In this document: positions 46,750-58,627 of the stretch, in pieces
Position numbering within the stretch: position 1 is the first letter of the stretch
Layout: each line of letters starts with the position of its first letter
Source of the DNA: Opisthorchis felineus
Lineage: Eukaryota > Platyhelminthes > Trematoda > Opisthorchiida > Opisthorchiidae
Direction of reading: 5' to 3'
DNA: 64,000 nt
Assembly (NCBI GenBank): GCA_004794785.1
Contig: SJOL01006421.1
Span: 377,777-441,776, forward strand
Position numbers and translations under genes: made by a program
The notes under the pieces: generated by a model
Told to the model about the DNA's origin: nothing
What the model saw: only the letters and a program-made list of their open reading frames with translations
Databases searched by the model: none

Positions 46750-47809
46750 TCAGCGGGGCGTCACGTGCAGTGACGGATCGTCAGTCAAGTGTGCGATGTT
46801 GACGTTTGCCAACAAAGATGAAGCAGATGCGAGGCGATTCTGGTGTTCCAGCAATTCATTTACAGGATGAAATCTCGATTGAAGGATCAATAACCTCCCA
46901 CTAACTGCAGGCATGCTTGTACGACTATAATGCTCATTAATTGCTGAAAATGCAAATTTGGCTGGGGAGTCAAAAGGAACTGGCCAAAGCGTTTGATACC
47001 TAAACGATGGGAACTCGATGAGAATTAGAGGGGACCTATGGAAAGTGGTCACTGCATAGAGGCTTTGTTGTATTAGTTTGGCTGTTGCATCCTGTTTCTG
47101 TGAACCTACAGGAGAATTACAGTCGAAAGGTTTGGGTATCACGTGATGCCAGGGGTGCAACTGATTAATAGTGGCCAATAATTCGTCGCGGTTAATATTC
47201 CATAAACTCACAAGGAACTGAGAGGCTTCCTGACCACTTTCGGTAGTGATTGTTCTGATGTGCTGATCCCTGCCGACGCCCTGAAAGCAGGAGAGTAAAC
47301 AGCAGATATTTCATTCACTGATAATTGAAGACAACTTGATCGCACCATCGCTAGACCCAACGCTTTAGTTTCCGGTTGAATGGACGATGCTGTTTGCATT
47401 GTTAACCAAATTTGTCGGTGATAAGCTGTGGTGCCTCTTCCCAAAAAGGCCATTCTGTCGCAAAATATTTAGCAATGAGCTGATAGAACTCCCAGGTCTT
47501 CACTCTGGCTCTAGATGGGTTAAATCGATACATCTTGTTGACACAGAAAGAATTGTATGGCAGGGTGGTAACATTCCTTACTTTACTCAACCGCGAGACG
47601 TAAAACAGAAGGGCGTTAGCAACAAAGTGGAACGAACAGTTAAGTAAAGCCACGTGACTTGAAACACGAAACTGGATGTTTCGCTTCAAAAACTCTCGGC
47701 AAATAGTGCTGGTTGTTGAATTGTGATGGGTGACGCTTCGCAAATTGATAGTAGTTTTGGTTCTCGGCAAACGAGTTTGGTGAACTAGGCTAGCGGTCTC
47801 GTAGAACAA
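46750..47809 (-). other. Cluster of three overlapping minus-strand open frames
   Basis: Frames of 135, 81 and 153 codons follow each other on the minus strand (47809-47402, 47453-47208, 47211-46750). Each takes over close to where the previous one stops, as in a frameshifted single ORF of about 350 residues. No motif is firmly recognised. A decayed transposon ORF is the likeliest reading, but a pseudogene cannot be excluded. Confidence 0.35.
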
Positions 47810-48404
47810 TTCTCTGGGTAGTTTGAATTAACTGCCATTGCTCAGTACTGTAGATTCGTTTTGATGCCTGGTCGATACCGTTCGTTAAATGGTCGCCTTT
47901 GAACAGTAAGACCAGTTAGACTGGTTTCTTTTACGTTTCATCGACTATGGGCCTTTGAGACTTAAAGACACTGTGGCACTGTCAGCCATCCGGATCGTTT
48001 TTATCTAAATCCGCAGTGCCATTAACCCTCAAAGGCGCATAGCCCATGACGCCCATGTCCATCTATTCTTACGCTACAAATGTGGATATTTAGCCAACAA
48101 GACCGGGCACAAACATAACTATCTAGGTTTCCTAAAACGCCGAAAGCGTTAAGCATAAATTCTTTTAGTTCAAACTACCGAGGGAGCAGTTCGGATTCGG
48201 TTTCCCCTATGTAGCCACGAGTTCTGCTGCAATTTTGGAAACATCCACGTCGCCAGCTCAAATCGAAGTTTATGGGTATATGTAGCTGAATGTACACCAC
48301 GGTACATTCTTAGAGCAGTAGCATAGTAGACTCCAAAACCTTGGAGGTCAAATCGTGACCCGGCATCTTTAGCCGCAAATCCCTTGATGGGAACGATTCA
48401 CCAA

Positions 48405-48476
48405 ACCTGGGGTTCAGTTGAACGCCTCCTCCCGCCCGGTACAACCAAATTAGCTGGCAAATGAGTGTACTTAGCG
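48405..48476 (+). mobile_element. 3' fragment of the hammerhead-bearing repeat
   Basis: Carries AACCTGGGGTTCAG, ACAACCAAATTAGCTGGCAAA and GAGTGTACTTAGCGAAG, matching the terminal part of the family at 29348-29411. No ribozyme core. Confidence 0.6.
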
Positions 48477-50170
48477 AAGGAGCAGACTGCTTTTCAAAGT
48501 CGGAGATTTGTCCTTCGAGCTGTGGTTTTCATTGGTGGATCGAAACAAATACCTAGCGATAGATCCAATTCGCCCTATCAGCATTCTCCTTGTCGACATT
48601 TTGAAAAAAACGGAGAGTATCACTATAACCAAAACTTTTAAACCACTTGTCACGGTTTGGTCTCTCTAAGGGACCAGCAGGTCTATTATTCCGAAAATGG
48701 TTCTCTGGATGAGATTTCATTGTTTTCGCTTCATGAACATTGATCGTTCGTCAGTGTGGTTTCGCAAACGCGCCGTATTTATGGCTCGATACTTTGGTGA
48801 TGGGTACCTCAAAGCGAGAACAACACCAACCAGCAATGTGCGCAATTCCGCCATGAAGCTGGTTGAGCGCATACGCAATTTTATTTGGAACGAAAGCAAG
48901 AGAAGCTTGATATTATCTAAGGCGAAATTCAGAACGCTAAATTCATGGACACTAAATGTATTTTTTTAGTGTTCTGTTCCAGGAAGTGAGTCAGCCAGGC
49001 TCTTTCAGAGTAAAAATCCGTCCGTGACCTTACGATAAACCCAAAAAGGCCCAGCAGGTTCTGTTCAGCGCTACTGATCACCAACGTAGTCTCCATTCTA
49101 AGTAATATATAGACAAGGGATAGGTTATTCCTGATTATAAGTTTGTTTTAGTTGCACCTTCAGCGCGCAGATTCCTGAGCGTAAATGTTACTCAAGATGA
49201 CCAGGTTGGAACGATAGCAGTTCTAGCGCAATTACTGTTGACACCGGTCAGACATCCCGCCAGCAGAGAATCATTTTAGATTGTTTCGCGCTGTCTCGTG
49301 ACAGCATGCAAATGGTTACTTTAGACGATCAATGTTCATGTGCATGTCAACATATTTTGCATATTACGCACTAACTATGATACCCGGAGTACTCGCTAAT
49401 CGTAATACGTCCATCAATTGAACATTCATTTGATCCCGTCTCGTGACCGACAACATTACCAGCCGCTTAGCTTTGTCGTTCACGTGTACTGCCGAGGTCT
49501 CTAATTAAAAGCCATGAAAAACGATTATTGATCCCAAACATATGGTCTCTCGAAAAACTCCAGGCATGAGGTGCTAACTCACAACTCAGCCGTCCGTTTG
49601 GTAACGTGCTTGTTTGCTCGTGCCATGCAAGAGAAGACGACGTCCTCAAGTACGCACGACGTGTGGCTACTTAAAGCATAAGAGTAGTGTAAACAGCGGC
49701 GAAAACGCACAGGAGCGTCGAACAGCTGGCAGTGCAAGGTGGGAGTTAGATTAGGCTCGTATTCAACTGACCAAAAGTGCCTAATGCCATAGTTGCACTA
49801 CCAGGCCTTATGTAATGACAACCTGGTTCAGAGCAATAAGATGTTGTAGGCACAAATTGAAGGGCAATCGCAGCTTAGGATTCTGGCACAATCCTTCTTC
49901 CGGTTGAAGATTTCATGGCGGTTGTGTGCTTATCGTTGTACAAAAACTTCACTTGAAACTCTGTGGGTAATTCACACTGGCTTAGGATCAGACCCTATCT
50001 ACCGCCTCACCTTCTAACATGAAATCAGTAGGATAACCCTTTTAGCCGGTTATAGACCACAACAAAGGTAAGCTCGCTTTCCATTTGACTGAGTTTCGGT
50101 GACGTTCTGTTTGCAAAGCTGTAAAATTAAGGCTGAATTAGGAAGAGTTATCATGTTTTTGCTCACTCAC

Positions 50171-52302
50171 TTGCATCACCGCACAATAATCCGAAGCAAT
50201 TTGCTTTGACTCTTCGGCACTTAACTGATCCGGATTGATTTGGTTCACTCGCAAGTATTCCTTGTAGGCACGCGTAGCCAGGTCACCTGCATCCAGTTTG
50301 TGTAGGCAATCATAGTTCCCAATGACTTCCTGTTGGATTCATGTAGTGGTGTGCAAAATGGGCAAATTATTAGGCAAAACTGGCCCAAAACAAGCGTACG
50401 ATCCGTCTTCTTGGTTATACGCATAGGGATTGGTGGAATTTGTGGATTATCTAGGGCAGCTATTCACCAGGAACAATAAGGTTCATTTGCCCGTGTAATG
50501 CTAATTTCTTTAGGAAGTGGCACATTTTTATTGGTCAACTCAAGGGAAGACAATGCGTCTTCTGGCCATTCTGTGAAGCTATGTGATTTCTACATTTGTC
50601 CAGGTTCGCGTTAATCCAGTGAAACGGAACTAACAAGGAAATACATTGAGTAAGAGACCTCGTTTGGTTACTTGCTTATTATAGTATATGGTGGAAAAAA
50701 ATCTGAACACATGAAACGTTTGGTAAACCAGTCTGAATGACTTTTGAGAAGGCATTTGATCATTATAAAACCAATTATCGATATGATAAGTTAACGTTAC
50801 AAAGAGATGGTTTTCGTTATGAAGGTGCCGAGCTGAGCAGTCGAATTCTAAGTCGGGGTAAGTGGAGATTTCTGTGTTCTAAACTGAGTTATAAATAAGA
50901 TGTGAATCGCATATGAACGACTGTCAAATTACACAGTTCCTCACAATCTACACCCCACAAGGGTGTTATTTGTGAGAAATGGATTTGATTGTTTCTGTTG
51001 GATCCTTTTGTGTCCATTGAAGCACTTTACTCTCATTGGTTTGGAGATCTCGGCCATTTGTGTTTGGTGACAGTAAATGAACTAAGACGGTTGAGAGAAA
51101 ACCGTTTTGGATTTGAAAGCTTAAGGATCTCAAGTTGGATTGCAAATCCGTGGATCTGAGGTTGGGAGATGATTGAGGACTACAAACTGAAGCTCTAGGA
51201 AAATGGTAGATTTTTAAGATCACTTCAAGGTTGCTCAGCTTAGGTCAGTAATGATGGACACAATGATTGCGGAATTTGAACAAACAGGTACCGAACTTTC
51301 CACAAAACGAAAGGTTAAAAGACTAAGCCAAACTGCTTGCTTTTTTTCTCGAAATCTCCTTAATAAGCCATGCTTTTTGGTGGTTTTCGATTGTGAGGTT
51401 TCGCAGTTCACGCGTCACACTAGCCTTGGTAGGTCGCCACGCGCCAACAAAATATTCGCAGACCGCCCATATATTCTGGTTATGTCTTGAATCGATGGCT
51501 AACCGGAACGCACTTTGACGTTCGTGCAAAGAAGGTACGCCTAGCAGGTCTCGAGCCATTTGCATGTAGACTTTTCGCTGCTTACTGTTCTACAGGAGGA
51601 TTGGATTGCTGAAAAGCCGAAGAATTCAAAACCGACTAGGTTGGCTCGAACAAAGATCTTTGAAATTGCCCTTCTCTTTCATAGTAGACGACAATAGGCA
51701 ATCAAATATCGCGCTCGTTTTGATTTCCTTTTCAATGTACAATCTGAAAAGTCTCAAAATTGCGGGTAAAATAAAACGCAAACCCGTTCGTTCGACTCCC
51801 CTCAAAGAACCAGCTTGATGGTAAGGCCAATAGTCTAACTGAGTGACTCCTCCAAATAGGCTTCTACAAATAAAAACCACTCCTTTGAAGGATGCGCAAT
51901 AGTGTTTCCTGTCAACTATGAACTAGTTTGCGATTGTTCCGGAGAGGAGCGGTCACGTACCTCCTTTCCTTAGTTGCCTTCCGCTGGAGGGTTCATTGAA
52001 TACAAAAGTATGGTACATCGATATAAACAATACTCAGCACACTGTAGCATACCGGTACGTCCTTCTGGTAGAACCTTCGCACGGTCTCGTCTGTAAAAGA
52101 TCGAGGTGCCATATCCTTTAACTGCAATAAAGAAAGGGGAAAAACATGCTCAGGACTCGGGTACAATATGAAGTCGTTCATCTTTTGGCGATCGTTCAAC
52201 CTCATCATGTCCAGCAAACACATAAACGAACGCTCCATAAGTAATCGCAGTCAGATACCGATATATTACTCACGCTGGATTGCTTAATTAATTGGTGAAC
52301 AT
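50171..52302 (-). CDS. Internal exons of unrecognised gene B
   Basis: Two good exons: 52121-52053 (23 codons, TTTATTGCAG acceptor, GTATGC donor) and 50329-50171 (53 codons, CCAACAG acceptor, GTGAGT donor), both phase 0 on each side. The first encodes LKDMAPRSFTDETVRRFYQK; the second contains KLDAGDLATRAYKEYL, INPDQLSAEESKQIASDYC and ends CAVMQ. These are soluble and helical, of unknown family. A possible 29-nt micro-exon at 52302-52274 (VHQLIKQSS, GTACAG acceptor, GTGAGT donor) joins in phase 0 but needs phase 1 upstream, so it is less certain. Continuity with the exons at 44.8-43.5 kb is inferred from strand and order; one linking exon is missing. Confidence 0.6.
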
Positions 52303-53076
52303 CTGTACACGTGAAACGGTTTTTCATTTCATAGAGTTAGGTCGGTAACGCGCAGCCTGGTTTCGCTTGATTTTCATCATGCAAAACTAGGTCAACACAG
52401 TATAACAGACGGTAACTTTTTCAAAATCAGTTGACAGAGTGGATTGATTGAGCAAACAGAGTGAACAGCAATCAAGTTTAAACGAACAACAAAGCTGTAG
52501 CTTGCTGCGCGAGGGTAGTGTCAGTCATGGCAAGTTCCGGCTGGAGGTGGGGAGGCGGTTTTGTGAACTTTGGGTCACTGTCTGTACCAAGCATTCCAGA
52601 ATGTAAATTTCCGGCATCAAGTACGTGCCAATGGCTTCAGCCGCTGCTAAACATCGACACCTATTATTTCAGATCCAAAGGAAGGAATTATAGCCTAAAG
52701 AGCGGGAAAGCCAATCGCGTACTCTTACGTATGGTTCATTGGTTGGCCATCGTCATGTAAAACAAACCACTGGAATTACGTCTCAATGTTTCCTTTCCAA
52801 GCACGATGCACGCGGACACTCGCATGAGAGTAGGAAAGACGGCAGAACTAAAAACCAAGACATCGCAGTGAAATCACACCCATCGACCTGCACTATCTCA
52901 ATATGGTTAAATAATGTTCAAGCGTCGGTCACAAATTGGGAATGTTTACTAGGTGGCTATCGTAGGCAGAACAAAATAAAGCACACGCTCACTAGGTCAA
53001 GTGACGACACACAAATTGTAAAGCCAAAAACAGACCAGTTAAGTGCTGGATCCATACCTTGCTAATCCGTACTCAC

Positions 53077-53133
53077 AAAGGGATGAATATTCGTCCATTT
53101 CGGTGGAAAATCGTACTGGACCAAGCGGAGACA
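53077..53133 (-). CDS. Candidate 19-codon exon, gene B region
   Basis: CTTCCTCAG acceptor, GTGAGT donor, phase 0 on both sides, encoding CLRLVQYDFPPKWTNIHPF. The D-[FY]-P-x-[KR]-W pattern resembles the N-terminal HEAT region of importin-7/8, but one short peptide is not enough to assign it. It does not join in phase to the micro-exon at 52302. Confidence 0.4.
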
Positions 53134-54358
53134 CTGAGGAAGCATGCTAAACCTAAGTCAAATTAGCCGAATAGCGTGATCAGTGAGGTAAGCGGTGGAA
53201 CTGTGGATTGAATGCGTAGTCTACTTTGTTATCTTTAAAGTGGTCGCATCAATCGTAACTGTAGTAGCAAAATGAACACACGACCACATCAGCTTCCAGG
53301 ATGATGGTCGGAACAATAGACATGTTTTTTTACTCAAGTCCATCCACCTGGCCCTGAGACACAGAAATACATAGTGAAAGAATTTTGGGCAAACGTGAGG
53401 CGACAACTGTTTCTAAGCAAGGTGATCACTTGGATGCGTTGTGCATAGGGTGGCCCTAATCCACTCGTCCAATCGGAGAGGGTGTTGTTCTCTAAAATCG
53501 TCTGTCGATTACTCGTGTGTGCTGTATTCGTTCGAATGACTTCGTTTCATTTTGTGTATAGCTCGTCCGGTGCCTGTGGTAGCAGTTTTCAAACCATTTT
53601 AGAACTAATCTAGTGTCCTGTAGCGAACAAGTGCGCTCCTGTCGGGCTATTACAGGCACGCTGTTGTCTTTTGAGAAAACTTGAACGATTGGAGTTACGG
53701 ACAGTTTAGTATGGGCCATTTTCTGAAGATATTGAAGAATCAAATGGATCCCTTGTGGTTCTATGAGATGAAAATGTCAAAAATCACAAAGCATCAAGCA
53801 AATCTTGATGATGCCGGAAGGCATAAAATATCAAATATAGACAGCGGTCAAGCCTGCAGCTATTTGATCCAAGTAACGTATTCAGGTAGACGAAGTCATG
53901 CACACCAAACCAATGATTGGTTTGAACTATCCGAGGATTTCCTGTTTAGTGTGTGAAGGGTGTCCTTCATAGAAGCGCGGACATCTGATAAAGCCCCGAA
54001 CAGTTGGAGCAGTTGCCATTTTGATTTGTTTTAGCAGCGTGCTGATTAGAATATGCACCAATTAATTTCCGTGATGTCAACATGACTTCAGTATTTAATA
54101 TATGCTTCAGGGGACATGCCAAAACCAATCTCTTTTGAGGAGTAGTTTTTCGTTGGGGTAATCACTTTAGGGAAAACACATTCAGAAATGTGGTCACCGG
54201 AGACACAGCCCATCGTTTCAACATTTAACTGTTCGGTTAAATGCACCACACTGTAGTATTTCTACGTCTGATTCTACTGCTGAAACTCAGAATTTATGTG
54301 AATCCGGACTTCTTTTAGTAGCTAGCACTCCTGAGGAAATCAGCTTCTTCAAACGTAC

Positions 54359-54834
54359 CTTATTCACTGAATATCCAGTGACCAAAATAAGCAAGATGTT
54401 CATTGTGACCAGCAGGAAACTGCACGCACTCAAAAGGGCGAATTCACGAGCGGCATGACATTCGTCCTTGACGTAAATGAATTTATAATTTCTGATCCAA
54501 GGGTAACGACACTGTCGAATGACCGAGTCGTGAAAAATGTCCGTGGAATTCGTAGTCCAAATTACCTGTCAGTAGTCCAAAAAACTGAATTAACAGTATA
54601 AATCGGATTGGTCAGAAAGAACCTTTTGATAACCACGTCAATGCATTTTATATAAAATTCAATGTTTATTCATTCGAAAGCACCTACAAGAATCGGTCAA
54701 GTTCCGTCAAAGGCAGCCATGTAGGAAGTCGAGCTGTATCAGGTGAACGCAAAATGTGTCAACAAGAACTAGGCGGCCATTAGTCTCAAACGAGGAAAAA
54801 AGCTTACCATCTTCAGAGTGAATGGGATTGCGAG
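54359..54834 (-). CDS. Two exons encoding a membrane-protein segment (gene B region)
   Basis: Exon 54834-54808 (nine codons, LAIPFTLKM) and exon 54565-54359 (69 codons) join in phase 0. The larger exon has a CTGACAG acceptor and a GTACGT donor. It encodes VIWTTNSTDIFHD (with an N-S-T glycosylation site), a region with cysteines at positions 19 and 36 of the exon, then CHAAREF followed by a hydrophobic stretch (ALLSACSFLLVTMNILLILV) that should span the membrane. A Trp/Cys/Cys loop followed by AAR and a membrane helix is the layout of the first extracellular loop and second helix of claudin/PMP22-type proteins. This is a tentative resemblance: the usual GLW-C-C spacing is absent. It may be the 5' part of gene B or a separate gene. 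Confidence 0.55.
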
Positions 54835-57275
54835 CTGTAGCTCATATCAATGTAGTTTGAGTAGAGATGTTGACATACAGAAGTCCCACTGAAATTCGCG
54901 TTCCCAGAAAGGGAACTAAATTTTCCAAACACACCATTTTGTCCTGACTCGGCAAACTCTACTACTGGGTTGCCTGGTAAAACGTCACACCTCGGAGAGG
55001 TACAAAGGAGTAGTTTCCTTCAAGGAGATACCGAAAACTTCTGACCATTTTGGTCGTACCCCTGTCTCTCCAACAGAGAGTAATTCATTCCAAAATGAGG
55101 GAACTCAAACTTCTTTTACTATGTCAATTGGCGTCGATTTAGCTGCGCGCAACAGAACGTTTCTGTGAAAAGTCTGCCTACGTTGAATTGACAGTTAAAA
55201 CACCACAAACACGTGAGGTCACACCAACACTGTAGTGCGGGACACCGTGAAACACACTGGTAACTGGAGATCCGTCTTGGCTGTTGGAACTGTTCGAACG
55301 CAAATTAGTCCGTAGTTGGATGTAATACCATTAATCCAGGCTAGTTAAAAGTTCGTGGTTTACTGTTTTCTACTGCGATGAATATAACGTTTTTTTAAAG
55401 GTACAGTGCAGGTTGCTCAATGCGGTAATAAGGAGAAATCCCCAGAAAGCATGGCCCAGCTAACTGAAATCTGTAGAACAGCTTTTGAGGATGCTGGGAA
55501 ATGGTGAAGCTAAGAGGTATGATGAGTAAATAAGGTATAACATTATCAGAGAATAATGAAGAAATTATGTTTTCGTTGAGAGTAGTCAGTGAAAATGCGT
55601 TCGTCGAGTCCCTGAACGTATACGCGTCATAAGTGTTATGGTTAAGGAAGAAGCATATCAGATCGACCGCACTTTGAACACCAGTGCCAGATTTCTGTTC
55701 AACCTCGAAAAACGGTGTAGGATAGGCCCATTTCTGTTTCGTGGCCTACCAAGTGGACTAAAGTATGAGGCGATCAATGACTGTTTCAGGAAACAGTCTG
55801 TGTTATACCATCTGCAGACCAATAGGTACACCAAAACGTTGTCTGCCGCTTGAAGTGGGTGCACATTTACTGTGGAACATAGTTCTATTATGTAGTGTGG
55901 TGGATAAGAAGCAACACTGAGCCAGTAAAGCCACCACTTGAAAACCAACGAAAAATCCAAATGCTGGTTGATATTTCGAAGAAACAAACACACAACTATT
56001 TCCGATAACAATCCAGGTGATCACTCCAGAATACTTCGTACACACATTAACGTATTCTCAGTGTCCGAACACAGACAGCCTTGTTAAAACATGAGCACAG
56101 TATTTTCTCCCTGAGCAAAATCGCCGGGAGTTCATCGAGCTTTCAACTAACGGATTGACATCGCTGATGAGGTGAGCAGTTTATTAATGTTGAGGCACCT
56201 GAGCGCGAAATGCAAACATGTAGGATGTCTCTTTAACCACCCACAATTATTCTAAAAGGTACCCGATAATTCGAAGTACTAGGAGTGGGCCAATCACATA
56301 TGGATCATTCATAGTTGGTCCTTCCAAAGAGGAGACTGTGCCATGCGGATGAAACTCACGGTGTGAGATCTCCAATCTCTTAGGGGGAGTGTAAAAATAC
56401 GGTGAACGAATTTCACTTCTGGTCTTTGCTGGGATAAGACTTTGCAGTACAAAGGCACTGAGAGTGATCTTTATCGGAATCCTGGTTGTGGTCTTTCAGA
56501 AAGCATCAATTTCAATCTCGCCGGTGCAGAGTGAAGTGATCTCAATTCGAAGGGCCTACTTTGGGGAGGGACAACTGTATGTATATTGCTGTAGACGGCT
56601 GCACTCAGCTAACAGCTAGTTCTTCTCATCAAATTGTTTATTTGATTTGCCACTCACAACTCCAAGATACACGTCTTCACATTATCATACAAGACACTGC
56701 TCGCATGCATCGTCACTTACTGCATTGAGTTGGTTAATCCTCGTCCCTAAGTGTGTGTAAACAAATTGTTTTTTAAAGAAAGGCCGCTGTTAGCGAAATG
56801 CAGTCAGTTTCCAACAGGCATTTTAGTGCACACAGCCATGCTCCTCGCGGTTACTGCCAATTTATCCGCCCGGAGTGAGCTTTGATAAGACTCTAATGGA
56901 CCCCCGTATAATGGGAACTAGACCCAATTCGTGGTACATCCAAAACGTTCTACCTGCTGCGTCTGACAGGGAGCGGTGCTCACATGGTTCTCGCACTACC
57001 CGTATAACCGCATTACTCAGGCCCCCAGTTGACAAAATGTTACACACTTGTAAACTAATTCCGTACTAGTGTTCCACCTTGGCAATGCCAGTGAGCAGCA
57101 AACCAATTAGAAGCTAATTTCTGGAGGATTTCCGAATGTGCCGTGGTATATGAAAATGTTCAGAATTCTAGATCATTATTTCGGAAACAATATAATGGAT
57201 ATCAGTATCACAGCGAAGTGGAGGAATTTCGTCATCAGTGTGTGGAATATTCGAAGTATGAATTTATACCCTCAC
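54835..57275. other. No supported feature
   Basis: Open frames at 55638-56045 and 56862-57069 overlap on opposite strands and have no splice context. No repeat family was matched. Confidence 0.45.
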
Positions 57276-57460
57276 TGAATAACCAGTGGTGGCCAATAGG
57301 TGATGTATGGGGTATTATTTTAGAACGAATTAATTGCTCCTCGAGATGATCTTCGGACAGATCACGCACGAAATTGTTCCTTTCGAGAGATGGTGATATG
57401 TGTTCTCCAAAGGAGGATGCTTTGAAGGGTTTTGAACTTTTTTTTGCATCCCTGATGCAG
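57276..57460 (-). CDS. Candidate exon, unassigned
   Basis: 61 open codons between a GTGAACAG acceptor and a GTGAGG donor, entering in phase 2 and leaving in phase 1. It encodes hydrophilic sequence with FGEHISPSLERNNFVRDLSE and DHLEEQLIRSKIIPHTSP. The other frames contain stops. No neighbour with matching phase was found. Confidence 0.35.
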
Positions 57461-58030
57461 CTGTTCACATGTTCTATGTACAGTAAGGAGTGACGGTTTC
57501 ATAAACTGTGCTAAGAGGTGATGTGATCTGAAAAGTTTGACAATCACTGGCCCACAAAGAATCCATTATTATCCTATGAATGGAAAGGATTTTTAGGCAG
57601 GGGATTTTTATGGTTTGCTGCGTTCGGATTTTCATTGGTATATATAATAAAAGGTGTTCACCTCTCAGCAACTTACTACAATGGCCCTAGTCTTGAATAA
57701 AGGCAACTTCTACAATGTCCTCTTTATGATAGTGACCCTTTGGTGGGGCCCATTTTTGAGAGGTTACTATAGGATTAAATGTCCGTGTAGCTGAAAATCA
57801 TGTTTAGAGACCTCAATCCTCTGTCAAAATTATTTGTACTGCGGTTAGTTATGTGCCTACTTGGTGCATTCATATAGGAAAACTAGACAAATTTGCTGGG
57901 AAAGAAAATCGCTCTCAGGGACGTCTAGAGTGGTCTCCGTTGGGAATTGGGGCTGGTATCTTAAAAGGTATCACTATCAAGCCAAGTATCACGGGCTCGG
58001 GATGGAGTGGATTCAGTGCGTACCAATACG

Positions 58031-58060
58031 TATATTATATATATATATATATATTATATA
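58031..58060. repeat. (TA)n microsatellite, interrupted
   Basis: AT-dinucleotide run of about 30 bases with one TT interruption at each end. Confidence 0.9.
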
Positions 58061-58161
58061 ATTGTTAAACAGCACTCAGTAACAAACGGTCCCATCAAAC
58101 CTAGTACTTCAACCTGAAGTTAAAAAATTGAGGATTTTCTTCTTACAGTATCGTTTCTTAC

Positions 58162-58361
58162 CATGCTCATTCCATGAATGTAAGTTTGAAAGAGGTTGAC
58201 GCTGAAGCGTCTGACAACGGGCAGATTTCGATTGAATACAACTACATGCTGATGCATAGTTTTATATATTGGTCCCAAAGAGGGACTTTCTGAAAGGGTC
58301 CTCTCTCCAGAAGAAACCATGGCAAACAATTCCATGCAAATTTCCATAGGATTTCCCATAT
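58162..58361 (-). CDS. Candidate 66-codon exon, unassigned
   Basis: CTGTTCAG acceptor at 58362 and GTAAGA donor at 58161, phase 1 in and phase 0 out. It encodes MGNPMEICMELFAMVSSGER near its start and LPVVRRFSVNLFQTYIHGMS near its end. The sequence looks protein-like but I cannot name a family. It lies between the stop of gene A (58628) and the gene B exons, so it would belong to gene B or to a third gene. Confidence 0.45.
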
Positions 58362-58627
58362 CTGAACAGGCCATATGGACTTGCCTGTGGCGTATAATAT
58401 CTTGTTCTCCGAGTGAAGATTCAATTTTTCAAAAGAGTCCATGAAAATGGTCATCAATAAAAAAAATACGGAAAACCCCACGTTACGAGAGCTACCTGGG
58501 AAGCCACGCTCTGTATACTGTGCGCTGATGACTTCTCAGTTGGATTAGGCTGGATAACGATTCAAAACTGAAAATCACATGTATAATGTTATTAATTTAA
58601 ACATAAATTGCGAAGGATGGCATTAAG

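Larger units (their letters stand above)
44820..50170. other. Long intron-like stretch of gene B
   Basis: The exon at 50171 ends in phase 0 and the exon at 44819 starts in phase 1, so one further exon must lie here; I could not find it. Other items are listed separately. Parts such as 48.5-50.1 kb show nothing. Confidence 0.45.

Noticed and set aside
46750..47211. 153-codon minus-strand gene
   Set aside because: No recognisable domain, and it is contiguous with two other frames in a way typical of a frameshifted relic. Listed as an unassigned cluster instead.
51955..51985. Minus-strand 23-nt micro-exon (RKATKER) between gene B exons
   Set aside because: It would shift the following exon out of its long open frame.
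57218..57235. Minus-strand CTGATGACGAAA resembling a hammerhead core
   Set aside because: Core boxes are adjacent, with no stem II and no cleavage triplet or flanking stems.
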